From Cryptomeria japonica (taxonomy: Eukaryota > Streptophyta > Pinopsida > Cupressales > Cupressaceae), in the NCBI RefSeq assembly GCF_030272615.1, contig NC_081409.1, positions 619,842,255-619,906,254 on the forward strand: a stretch of 64,000 nt of DNA. Reading direction: 5' to 3'. The notes under the pieces are model-generated. The model was not told the DNA's origin and did no database searches. It saw only the letters and a list, made by a program, of their open reading frames with translations. This document shows positions 47,847 through 58,908 of this stretch, piece after piece (within the stretch, counting starts at the first letter, position 1; the number at the start of each line of letters is the position of its first letter). The translations under genes and the position numbers were made by a program.

Positions 47847-48824
47847 ACTCACAATACTGGTTCCCACTTTTAGACCAACTTGGACACTTAGATGAACATT
47901 TTGAAAAAAATCTTCACTTTCCGACACCTATAACTTTTAAACTATTAAGAATTTGAAGATGATGTAAACTAGTGATTTGTAACATCTTGTCTATAGATTC
48001 TAAATATATTTTTTTCATATTTTTTTGAGTAAAATTTAATTGATTCTTTCATCTCCCTCAAAAAGTATTCTTTTACAGCAAACAACATTTTTTAAGAGTG
48101 ATGTGCATCCCAAAATATTTTATTTTTTTCCTATAAATGATAAAAAACTTAATTCTTTTGAATTTTGGTTTGTAACATCAATACTCAGGGCATGCAGTTG
48201 GTTTGACAGTGATATGTTGAATATTTTTCATTTTATTGTGTTTTAAAGTCTGACTAATTATAATATAGATATAGGCGTACGTTTGAACACATAACTTGCT
48301 CTATATATTAAAAAAATTCAATTTTATTTTTTTTGTTAGAAAGAAGACATCAATACCTAGTGCATAGATATTTTTTCAGATTTTTTTTTAATCTATTTTT
48401 CCCAATATGTTGAACAAAGAAGTTCATGTTCACTGAAAAACCTACATTCAAAAGAAATAAAACAAATATATATTAATGAAATTAAATATATTAAAAATTA
48501 TACTATTTGGAAAGCTTATAATAATGACTAAGTACTTGAAAAAACAAAAATTGTAAATGAATTCATTTTACTCCTGAAAAGTTAATGTAAAATTGGATTT
48601 TTATTAGCATTTGATATATGCAAAGGAGACTCCATTGCAAGTATGATTTAGAAGTACAGAGGTTCTATCCAAGAAATTTTGATCTAAGAGCCTTTGATCT
48701 AGCTCTTTTCAATTAATTACTTTAAATGGGACCTCTTAAAGCTTAAATCATTATATTTTCTAAAAAATGTACGATTTCTGCAAAAATCAAGATGTACCAA
48801 AAAGTGGGAACCAGTATTGTGAGT
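47847..48824. mobile_element. Non-autonomous DNA transposon with 25 bp perfect terminal inverted repeats
   Basis: ACTCACAATACTGGTTCCCA and five further bases at 47847-47871 are the exact reverse complement of 48800-48824. TCA flanks both sides (47844-47846 and 48825-48827), a 3 bp duplication. The 978 bp interior is AT-rich with no transposase. It interrupts the large ORF of element F. TSD length alone does not settle the superfamily; the ends are neither canonical CACTA nor clearly PIF/Harbinger. Confidence 0.88.
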
Positions 48825-49763
48825 TCACCCAGGAGCTAGAAACAGAATTCAGTTGGTTTGATTGTGTTACCTTGTAACCGGTCACCATGCTTCTGAATTT
48901 GATGTCTCTAATGGTGATACTATTGATTCTCATCGACCGTCTGTCTAATGTTGCATTGGTAATCTTGTTAACCTGATCATTTGAAATTTTCTTCTCTAGA
49001 CATCGTCCAACCAGTGATAAATTGATGATTTCCCTGATGGCCTCCTTTGTAATCGTATATGGTCTATCTAACCAGATAAACTCTCCATGTACTCTGCTCA
49101 AAACATACCTAACAATTTCATCTTTGAATTTTAGAATATCCAAAATGCTGGTAAACCCTAGACCAACAATATGCTAGTATTCAGGTTTAATCTTTCCAGA
49201 ATCTCCCATTAGCTCATTCATGTACATGCTCTTGATATCAGTCAATCCCATATCCTCAATATGGTAGTGGATGTAAGCTCTTACATCTTTGACATACACG
49301 ACTCCTTCTAGGACATGGGAAAAAGCTCCAACTGAATCATCCAAGGTAGCCACATGTGGATATCGCTTGAAAATCAGCCTGGGACGGTCCTTGACCTCAA
49401 CTACAGTTGGATTTGCAACAAAGATAGGCACAAATGATGATCTTGCTTCCATGATTGAAGATAAATACTTGTGAACCGCTGCTAGTGAAAGATCCAAAAG
49501 ACCTCTTCCAATCGCTGGTGATATCGCTCAAGAAGATATCTGATCACACTAAATCACCCTTAATTGCTCTGAAAGCAAGGTGATAAAAAATGAAGTAGAT
49601 ACAACTTTTTATCCTCCAAGAAAAACCCTAATATTTCATTGATATAAATGACTTCCAGTGGAAGATACCGGATCTCAAACAAACATCTACATGTCAAATA
49701 AGCATCTCCAATGTCTGGAACATCTTCCAAAACCTCTTCCCGGGGCATATGAAGCATCTTCAT
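48825..49763 (-). pseudogene. Large ORF of element F, middle part
   Basis: Open blocks 49763-49560, 49497-49174 and 49143-48828 form the part upstream of the transposon insertion. Legible segments include VHKYLSSIMEARSSFVPIF, RLIFKRYPHVATLDD, GEFIWLDRPYTITKEAIREI and SMRINSITIRDIKFRSMVTG. The text ends at SSSWV on the insertion site and resumes on the far side in another frame. I recognise no domain. It looks like a globular region joined to the coiled-coil C-terminal part. Confidence 0.6.
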
Positions 49764-49851
49764 GAATTTTGCCCACCCCTAAGGCATCTACCTCAGTTAC
49801 CGGTTGAGCTACCTATCTATACAGGAGCAACCTCCTCTACTAGATAAGTAA

Positions 49852-50256
49852 CTAGAGCATTCCCATCTGTAGATTGATCTTCAGACTTCCTGACCCATCT
49901 CTGGGCATGATCTTTCCGGATTTCATTAACCTTTTCTTTCCCTTTCTCATTTTATCCTCCATTACCAACCAATGGATTTTTGCTTCTACAGATTTTAGCA
50001 ATATGTCCATCCTCATTACATGCATAACATGTAACATTGTTCCTTTGAATTGCTTTGCTAAAACTGGTATAACTGCTTGACCTTCACTGATTAGCCATAT
50101 GTTCAAATTTTTCACATGCATAACATTTTACATTCATTCTACAATATTTTGTCTTATGACCATACTTATTACATTTAGAACATTGACCAGGAGCAGAATT
50201 AGGGTTCTGATTTGCTCTATTTCTACATTGCCTAGCCACATGACCAAATTTATTAC
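49852..50256 (-). pseudogene. CCHC zinc-knuckle array of element F
   Basis: Four knuckles in a row on the minus strand. The first (CNKFGHVARQC) is split from its upstream half by the insertion at 50257. The second, CSKCNKYGHKTKYC, is intact. The third, CYACEKFEHMANQ, has a stop in place of its last Cys. The fourth, CYACNEDGHIAKIC, is intact. Such arrays bind single-stranded nucleic acid, so a Gag nucleocapsid-like role is likely. A basic/acidic tail (NEKGKEKVNEIRKDHAQRW) follows. Confidence 0.8.
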
Positions 50257-51030
50257 TGTATACAGTGAAAATGGATAACAACAATGTTGGAAGACTAAAT
50301 AGATTCAACCACAAAACCCTAGCCTAACAACAACAAAGATCCACCATAACATATGAAGATTACCTAAGACAATGCAAATCAAATGAAATCACAAAGATTA
50401 TACCATCACATGTCCAATAGGGTTTTGATCTCCATTCTTCCTATCTCCATTGATCTTGCTTGATATATTTGCTCTCAGATTTTTATATGTGCACAAGAGC
50501 TCAACAAAGAACGAAAATGTGGTTGCAAGTAGGATCGCATATGAAAGTTCAAAAGCGTAGTGTAGTCGAGTCATAAGCAAGGGTTGATAATGAAGGAAAC
50601 ATCTCCTTATATAGAAGACACTAGATGAAATGGAGGGATAAGATTGAGAGGTATAAAAGATAAATGGTCGGGTATGATTAGAGGGTAGGTAAAAGAAATA
50701 ATAAAATAATGAGAGGGTAGGTAGTGTATGAATTAAGAGATGAATGACGTGTCATAGGTAGAAAAGGTTAATGAATTAATTAAATAAATAAAGATTTATT
50801 TAATTAATAGAAGAAGTGGGAAAATTAAATAAATAAAAGTGTTTATTTAATTTAAGAAAAGGAGAATTTAAATAAATAAATGTATTTATTTAAATGAGAA
50901 ATAAGGCTAGAAGAGGGTAAATGAATTAATTAAATAAATAAAGATATTCAATTAATAGAAGAATTAGGCTTAAAGTAATTAAATAAATAAAGATTTATTT
51001 AATTAGATAGGACAATTTTAGGTGTCTACA
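50257..51030 (-). mobile_element. 774 bp solo LTR-like insertion inside the zinc-knuckle array
   Basis: Ends TGTAGACACC...TGTATACA on the minus strand, flanked on both sides by ATTAC (50252-50256 and 51031-51035). TG...CA ends with a 5 bp duplication fit a solo LTR of a different family. Its right half (50764-51008) is made of attaaataaataaag and atttatttaatt words that form several AT hairpins. No coding. Confidence 0.85.
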
Positions 51031-51743
51031 ATTACAAACAAAATATCTACCATTAAATTTATAAGCATTAAATGGCCTTACTGGTGTCTTATGGTTTTGA
51101 TCTTCATTTGCAGTACCGGAACTCTATCCTTGTTCAAATCCAAGTCCACTGAAATCACCATTCTTCCTTTGTCTCTTCAATAACTCATCTAGTTGTGCTG
51201 AACTAATCTTGATTTTTTCTTTATACTCACTTGCAATAGTCAGATCATCTCTCAGAATTATCATTTGTCTCTCAAGTTTTTGTTCATTACTCTGGGATTG
51301 TACTAATCAGTTCTCAACATATCATTCTCATGAACCAACCCACCACATTCTTCAGATTTGTTCTTTAGAGATACAACAAGATTTTCTTCCTTTTTCTTTC
51401 GATCTTCAATCTCCTTTGACATTCTCAGAGTTATAGCTTACATTTCATTTCTCATAACCATGTTCTCCTGACTCAGCTTTTGACACTGTTGCTTAAGTGC
51501 ATCTTTCTCTTCATCATCCTTATTCTGCAAAATTGCCTTCCTCCTAGCTTGAACAGATGACAGCCTCTCTTGTAGGACAAGAATGAATTCCTTAGCAGAA
51601 TTCAAATCATCATTTAGCTTTAAGTTCTTCATCCTTTCAGCATCATAATCTTTAAGTGCCACCTCAAGTTGCTTCTCCAAACTCATTTTCATGGATTCCA
51701 GATTCAAGATATTCCTCAAGCTATTAAACTTCCTCCGAGGCAT
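51031..51743 (-). pseudogene. N-terminal coiled-coil region of the element F protein
   Basis: The first ATG after the primer site is at 51743 (MPRRKFNSLRNILNLESMKM). It opens a Leu/Lys/Glu-rich heptad-like frame (QLEVALKDYDAERMKNLKL, then ALKQQCQKLSQENMVM) to a stop at 51438. It continues through further coiled-coil text in shifted frames (KKKEENLVVSLKNKSEECGG) to RPFNAYKFNGRYFVCN, the start of the first zinc knuckle. A coiled coil followed by CCHC knuckles is compatible with a self-assembling Gag-like protein, though no standard copia Gag domain is recognised. Confidence 0.65.
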
Positions 51744-51760
51744 AAGGCTCTGATACCAAT
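51744..51760 (-). other. Primer-binding site of element F
   Basis: On the minus strand ATTGGTATCAGAGCCTT, adjacent to the LTR end. Initiator tRNA-Met type, the same as copia A and B. Confidence 0.88.
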
Positions 51761-52714
51761 TGTTGGAATCCAAGAACACTGAGAGGGGTGGGGGGGGGGG
51801 GGTTGAATCAGTGTTCTACCAGAATGATCAATTTTAACCTTATTAAAACATGCATACACCAACCAGTATACCGATACATATAGAATTGAAAGAAGTAAAG
51901 CAACCAATAAGCCAATCACATATATGAATACCATAACACACAAAATTATACGTGGAAAAACTCAAAGAGGAAAAACCATGGTGGAATTTATGACCCACAA
52001 TATCAATCCACTGGCCATGTGAAGAGATATTATAAAATATGGGGGCTTGCAATTACAGGAAGGCTTACAGCCTTGAGCACACTGCTCAATCACATAAGGA
52101 GCCTCACTGACTACATACAAATCTAGAATACAATCTGGAGAAATGATTGAACTGCAAAGATAGCATCTTCTATGCTTGAATACAATTCTAGTTAAGCTCT
52201 GTCTGTTTTGATCTGAAACCCTAAACCCTTTACTGGAATAACCCTTTACAAAAATATCCTCACATACATGATCTCTCTCATATGTTTCTCATTTACTTCA
52301 CTATTTCCTTCCTAATGCATATTCACATGATATATCAAAATGATCTAATCAACTGACCTATATACCCTTCACAATTCATCATGCCTTATGTCAGCATACA
52401 AAGATAAATGTAATATCATTATACATGTCGGCTAGATAACATAAATACATGAATATCAAAATCAATTTCCGATGTCAGATCCAAAAGATTTCGACCTCCA
52501 ATACCGATAACCTGATTCTAAACCATGTTGACCTGCATTGCAGGTAACCAAAGAATTCCTTTCAACCTGTCGATGCCGGTGTCGGTGCCGCTGAAGTGTC
52601 TATGAAGTGCCCGCCGGTACACAACTAACCCAAAATATGAAGCCGAAATAAATTACCATGTTGTCATCAATGACAACATAGTGAAACCAACCAATTGAGT
52701 GTCAATTTCCAACA
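51761..52714 (-). repeat. 5' LTR of element F
   Basis: 954 bases, collinear with 44024-44963. It carries the conserved CCACCATGG-TTTTTCC block and the hairpin. Confidence 0.93.
51774..51816 (-). other. LTR hairpin, element F
   Basis: GAACACTGA (51774-51782) and TCAGTGTTC (51808-51816) form a perfect 9 bp stem with a long G-rich (C-rich in the element sense) loop, 13 bases from the LTR end. Confidence 0.8.
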
Positions 52715-55520
52715 ATATTTTTATCACTTGAATAGAAAACTAGGAAGTTAAATCATTTTGAAAGGGAAGAAAAAAATAACAAGCTCCATGAATGTGTTGT
52801 GAAGCATTATTCAGCCTATGATATATTTTACCACTATTTTTATTCTAGGAAATATATCACTAAGCTATGAGAATAATATATAGTTTCAAACTATGTTCTT
52901 TTTAACAAATCTAAGCTCTTGAGGTGATATTGTTTTCATTCTTTGATTTCTTTGTATTCTTATTTTGTCATATATCTCCTTTTATTTTTATTTCCTACAT
53001 ACTAATAGTTGCTCACATTTAGGATTATGTTCACTCTTACTTTTTTAGATTGTAAGAATTAGGTAACCCCCTATAAACTACAATTTGTTGAGTAAACATT
53101 TTTATGTGACCAATGACACTAGTGTGATGCACCCTCCAATACCATGTGGGTTGGGGGGAGATTGCACCTTATGACCTCATGTCAACCACAACAAGATTAC
53201 ATTCATAATTCTTATTGTTATTTTTTTTGGTTTATTTCATTCTATATCTATTTATTATTTAAATAAAAATCTATAAAAGAAAATAAGCCTTTCTATAAAA
53301 GTTGAAAGATCAATATGAGGTTTTAACTAAGGGAAGATCCCAAATAGCCACCAAAAAGTTTTTTTTCCTCTTTTATTGTAGGTTTTCTGAAGAATAACTT
53401 GTTTTATTATTTTTGAACACTTGGTGACATCTTCCCTAGATCTTTGTTCAATTTTTCAATTCATTTCATTTTAATATTTAATATTTTTAATAAAATTATC
53501 CATATATTTCCAATTAACATATTGTTTCATAATTCTGTATGGTCTACTATGCTTACATGGATTATTTTCATGTTGGGTTGTGCCATCAATTTTATCATTT
53601 GTACAAGACAATAGTACATCATATGGATATCCTTGTGTTGCACTAATATCCTAAATAGAGACATAAAAGATTTTACTCTACGTTCTGTTTTCTCCAACTA
53701 TTTTTAATTATTATAGAAATTTTAGTTTAAGTTCGTCATTTTAAAAGTTTAATTAGACTTTTAAATGGGTTAGTAACATAAAATATTAAAGCTAAATTTA
53801 GTTAGACACATTTTTTTTATTTAGTAGATATAATAGAGCACTCATATTCTATTATAGTTGTATTTTTCTAAGTCTCTCTTGGCAAAGGTTATTTTGTAAA
53901 TTGTTTAATTCTCTTGGAGTTAGAACTTGGATTACAAAAGGAATTGTATTTTTAGTGTACAAAGTGCTTTTCTATTGGACATTTAAAATTAGATTTCCTA
54001 TGCTCAAATATCTCATAATCTTTCTCCTATTAGCCTTGGATTACATTTGGTATTAAATATAATAGGTTGGAATTTTGTTAAAAAATAATAATTCCTCTTT
54101 TTGTAAGATTCAAATTTTGTGTATTATTAATTCATCTTTAACCCTTTCAACAAATCCTTTAATTAATAGCTAGTTTGGTTTCTCCTCTTGAATATTTCTC
54201 TTCATTTTTTGTGTGTTTTAAATTATATAGGTGTTGCAAACTTTTTGGGAAGTTTTATTATGGTTGATCATGTTGTTATTTTGTTCTCACACACCACCTA
54301 TGCTCATATTCAATGGGAGTTTGGTCTGTCTAAGAATCCTCTAATATAGTTTATTGTTAGAATTGTCTATATCTCTTTGAGTTAGAATTTGTCTTACAAA
54401 GGCATTAAATTATTGGTATGGATAATTCTTTATTGTGAAGCATTGAGCAATGGATTGTCTATGTTGAAAGGTCTTGCAATCTTCCTCCTAGTGCCATTTG
54501 ATTGTATTTTAAATTGAATGTAATAGATTGGAATCTCTCTAAAAGTTATTTTTTATTTTTTAAGAGTCAAATTTCCTACACAGTAGTTTCCTCTTTGAGA
54601 TCTCTTTCAATGTTGTTCAATTAATTACTAGTATAAATTCTCATATTGAATCTCCCTCTTAGTTTTGGTGTGCTTTAAACTATAACAATATTAGAAACTT
54701 TCAAGGATGTTTTATTATGGTGCATCATGTTGCTACTTTGTTCTCTCATACCATCTATGCCTGTATTCTATAGAGTTACATTTATGTATGCCTCTCCTAA
54801 TAAAGGTTATTTTACATGTTTATTTATCTTTGAATTTGAATTTGGGTTATAAAGGCATTCTTTTTTTTGCATAGATGGTGTTTTTCTATGATTTAGTTAG
54901 CATTGGATTGCCTATGGTCAAAGATATTAGGATTTGTCTCCTAGTGGAAAATTGCAGTATAGTAACACCCTATTGTGGATGTGATCAATGATGTTCTTAT
55001 ATTAGGGGCTTCTTAGTCTCCAACTATTGGTGATTTCATAGTCCTTGAAATCCATATGTTGGGTATATTGCTCCTCATTCAAATTGTCCCTTTTCTCCTA
55101 TGGACAACATCGGTGTGTCTCCTCCAATTTGTGCAATACTTTCTCAATGGTTGGCACCATTAGTTAAACATTTTTATCCTCTTGTGCAAGACTTAATTGA
55201 GGCATCAAAAAGGCTCTCCTATTTCAATGGATGTGGATAATGAAGTTTGTTATAATTATTATCCAAAGAATGAAGTAACATCTTTCGAAACATATTTCTC
55301 AATCCTATGCTTGGGCCAAGAACGTGATAATCACTAATTCTAGTTATGCTATTGTTTAGCCTTTTTATATTGTTGTTTGTTTTGGGATCATGACTATAGT
55401 TGTATTGTATCTTAACCTTTATGTGTCACTATCTCTTATTTTTATGCTTCAAATAATATGTTGATTATTTATATACCATGTCACAACACTAGAATCCTAA
55501 CTTCTCTACGTAAATTTTTT
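52715..55520. repeat. Repeat R, copy B, segment 4, with ~460 bp internal units
   Basis: Resumes copy B after element F. Three degenerate units start near 53865, 54330 and 54780. They share ggttattttgtaaat-type text, tctttgagttagaa, ttacaaaggcatt, cctatgctcaaa and taataggttggaat. Matching units in copy A lie near 31720-32160, 32160-33400 (with the insert) and 33400 on. The first 1.1 kb (52715-53860) has no clear partner in copy A. Confidence 0.75.
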
Positions 55521-57123
55521 AACTCAAACATAAATTGTAAAAGAAATATTTTTCAAAAACCAAGAATTTTATCAGCTAGTTAGTTCAAAATACATAATGA
55601 ATTAATATCCATAGAATACATTGCAATAATTTCCCTATAAATGTGCTACTTCTGGATTTGATTGTCTGACTGCTTTTTGCATCAACGTTAGTGTGATCCA
55701 TCATCAAGAAGAGATAAAGATCATAAGGAGAATAAGAACATCCTCTATCTCTTTCAGATGATAGATCATGGAGTGCAATCTGAAACGTTGATGCAAAAAT
55801 AGTCACACAATCACATCTAAAAGCAGGACATATACAGTCTCATAGATTGCAGAAATCAATTAACATTGAATAATTTCCCTGACAACCCTAGCAACTAAAA
55901 TTCAAAAAGCAATTGTCTGACAGAAAGAAAGCATAAGTAGCCTGAAATGAGGCGGGCCCGAGGTCTTGATTGGGTGAAGCAAACAAAAGGATGTTTGAGT
56001 TTGTGCCTTGCGGGGACCTGTTCACTACTGAAGTGAGCATTATCCAGTACTGTGAGGGATACGTGCACCATGTTCCTCGAGCCAGCAAATCACCCATTAC
56101 AACAACCGACATTTTTTTACCTCTACTAAACTATACTACAATTTATCTTAGCCATGACCTCTGAGCACTGGCTAAGACATGACAACTGGGCTCTGTTCAT
56201 GTAGTAGAGTCATCATATAGATTTGAATGTGTGCTGAATTTTGAATCAAAACCTTACATCAGCTCGCGTACACAACGTGGGTCGTTTTGAGAAGTGCAAA
56301 ACTTAGGGTATTCATATCAAATGTTACTGGAACTCACATCTCGATGCCAGTTAACTGTAGCACAACCTGCAAAGGGCATAAGCCATTCTTTCTCAATCCG
56401 TATCTGACATAGGGTAGACAATTAAGCATGTTTGATGGTTTGAAAATCAAATCGCAGTACTTTCCCATTGCCCGGATTCACAAAATAATGTTAAGTGGCG
56501 TCCAGTTTTGCAGATAACATCCATAGTGGAGGCACTGTGAGAAATTGTACTTATTCTGTTTCCATCAATGGTCGTGTTTCTCGCAACTATTCACTTCCAC
56601 GATTGTTATTGATTCTCCGAACAATGTATTTATTTCTTTTTGAGGGGAAGAATCATTTTTAAATCAGCTACGAGGAACTAGTTTGAAATAATAGAATTGG
56701 GATGAATGAATGAATGAATGTTTTTAAGCACGTTTACAAGGTCAAGTAGTTATGGGACTCACAGATAGTCAGCTATGAAACTTGTATATCCAAAACTCAA
56801 CACTTATATTTCCTTTTCTTTTGCATCTTGGATCTTCTACTCTGTAACTTACCAAAAAATCGAATATTAATTTTTTATCAATGTATGTATGCCAAGGATG
56901 TGTTAAGGAGATTAAATAAGTTCAATATTAATCGAATATTAATTTTTGTTATAAATATGACAAAACTTCATTATAGGAGATTAGGGTAATGTTGATCCAA
57001 CAATGTTGATTTATTTGAAGTTTGATATACCTCAAAACATCAATGTTAGATATATATGACATTATTCTAACCTTAGGATTTAAAAAGTCATCAAAATAGT
57101 AAGATATATAGTAGGAATGATAG
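55521..57123. other. Unassigned DNA, slightly richer in GC than repeat R
   Basis: No recognised gene. Short frames (for example 55970-56164 + and 55888-56112 -) lack motifs. Contains the inverted repeat at 55674-55799. Confidence 0.45.
55674..55799. repeat. Inverted repeat (hairpin)
   Basis: TTTTTGCATCAACGTT (55674-55689) is the exact reverse complement of 55784-55799. A second pair, gtgatccatcatc (55693-55705) against gatgatagatcat (55757-55769), matches with two differences. The arms could fold as a long interrupted stem. Confidence 0.75.
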
Positions 57124-58563
57124 TGCTGGTATGATGAAAGAATAAGTATCCGATAGATTACTAAGAGGGGGGGGTGAACTAGTAAATAGAAAAACTGATA
57201 CAAACTTCCCAACTCAAACTCAAACTTACAAAGTAAACTTATCAATGAAATACCACTGTCAAGATCAATACTCATAAGAATACCGGTTGACTGTTACAAC
57301 AACTTAACAGTAAATAACATTTAACTTGTAAACATCCAAATGTTTTATTATATACCAATGCTTCATTTCTCAATGCTTCCGGTTATCATGCCTTATCAGA
57401 AATAGTTAAACAATTAATCAAATCAACCATAAGATCATAACCACACAAAAATTCACCACATGACACAAGTATTTATACATGGAAAACTCAAATAGGTAAA
57501 AACCACAGTGAGATAAGACTCACAAGATAATATCTGAACTCTTCTGAAGTTCACCCTGTTAGGAGCCAAGCCTGTTAAAGCTTTTACAAAAGTCCTATTA
57601 AGAACTGATCCTGTTAGGAATCACCCAGTTAAGGGATTGACTACAAATGCCTTGTTAGAAGCAAATACCCTGTAAGGAGTAATCTTAGTAGAGGATTTGA
57701 AAATCCAATCTAATGGACCACTTTGTTAGAGGATTTAATAAGTAACCAAGCTTGTTAGAGCTTACCCGGTTAGGGGATTTCAATTCTATTGTAATTATTA
57801 GAAAACAACAAGAGTTTCTTGATCTGTCTGAATAGCACTACATTTGCTTGATCAGATCCATTTAAGCTTCTATCTGCCTTTACTCAAACTATAGACTCAT
57901 TCTCTGGTTCGACAACCACACACTCAACTGATTTCTGCCAATTCTTGCCATCACTAAACAAAACAATTTCATCAACCTTAAATACAAATCAATTAGGTTG
58001 GTAACACAACAAAAAAATCTAATCCTCTCATCAAGATTACAAACAAGTTAGTACAGGAATGACCATTGGATTTCATAGCAATCTCTACACATCAATCAAG
58101 AAAACCTCAACCACTCCCTAATTACTGCTTCATCGAGCTCAGTAACTCATCACACGCTTTGCATTAGATGCAATACACTTTGCTCATTCCGTAGACAAAC
58201 AATCGCGCCAAAACATTTTGAACTTGTCTTCATACAATGACCTTACGTGTCACCATCATTACCGCTCAACAACAGATCATAAACCAACATAACCAATTCA
58301 ACAACTTTAATCGATTAGGGTTTAACTAAAACAATGGGTAGGGTTTACCGGCTACATAACATAGAAAGGGTTTAACCTTTTACTCCGATTACCGGTTCAA
58401 CTCACAAACTTACATACCGGTTTACAATAACCTTCACTAAGATCCTATTGGTTATAAGACAATATCAAAAATAACAATAATATAAGCAATATCATTGCCG
58501 GTTCAATTGACATCAATGACAACATAACATATCATTAATGCAATCTTCATGCAAATGCCAACA
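57124..58563 (-). repeat. 3' LTR of copia D
   Basis: 1440 bases; on the minus strand TGTTGGCATTTGC at the start and accagca at the end (its partner ends accatca). It carries a degenerate array of CCCAGTTAAGGG-type words, as in element A. Confidence 0.92.
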
Positions 58564-58577
58564 ATCTCCCCCTTTGG
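58564..58577 (-). other. Polypurine tract of copia D
   Basis: On the minus strand CAAAGGGGGAGAT precedes TGTTGG. A second tract (58732-58745, CAAAGAGGGAGAAG) lies about 165 bases upstream in the element sense. Confidence 0.88.
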
Positions 58578-58731
58578 CATTTATGGCAATACAAAATATC
58601 AACACCATTGCTTTGCTGCTATGATTGTGAATAGGAATCCTCGTTTACATTACCAAGTATTCACATGCTTTGTCTGCCTTCATTTTGTCACTGGTTTTCC
58701 TTCCCATAATCCTTCCCATAATCACATAATT

Positions 58732-58745
58732 CTTCTCCCTCTTTG
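58732..58745 (-). other. Second (internal) polypurine tract, copia D
   Basis: On the minus strand CAAAGAGGGAGAAG, preceded by ggcattgctgt; equivalent to 4666-4679 in element A. Confidence 0.62.
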
Positions 58746-58908
58746 ACAGCAATGCCGAATTGAAAGTAAAACATGTAATGTCAAATTTTCACTTTGCATC
58801 AACAACATGCTGCAACTTGATGCTCCCCCTATGGAATACATCCACTTGTACATCAATCCTTGTAAAATTTTGCAAGTGATTCAGGGACTGATGTAGTCAA
58901 CATCATAT

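Larger units (their letters stand above)
44024..52714 (-). mobile_element. LTR element F with copia-type LTRs and a large ORF of unknown function
   Basis: LTRs at 44024-44963 (3') and 51761-52714 (5'), flanked by ATATG and ATATT. The primer site (TTGGTATCAGAGCC), purine tract and LTR hairpin match the copia elements in this window. The interior has a coiled coil, a CCHC zinc-knuckle array and a long ORF, but no protease, integrase, RT or RNase H motif. It is probably non-autonomous and mobilised by a copia relative. Two later insertions interrupt it (47847-48824 and 50257-51030). It sits inside repeat R copy B. Confidence 0.88.

Noticed and set aside
50764-51008. AT-rich repeated words that might suggest a CRISPR or origin
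   Set aside because: Spacers are irregular and the words lie inside an LTR-like insertion in plant DNA.
55888-56164. Overlapping short ORFs on both strands
   Set aside because: No recognisable motif, start context or continuation; not enough support for a host gene.
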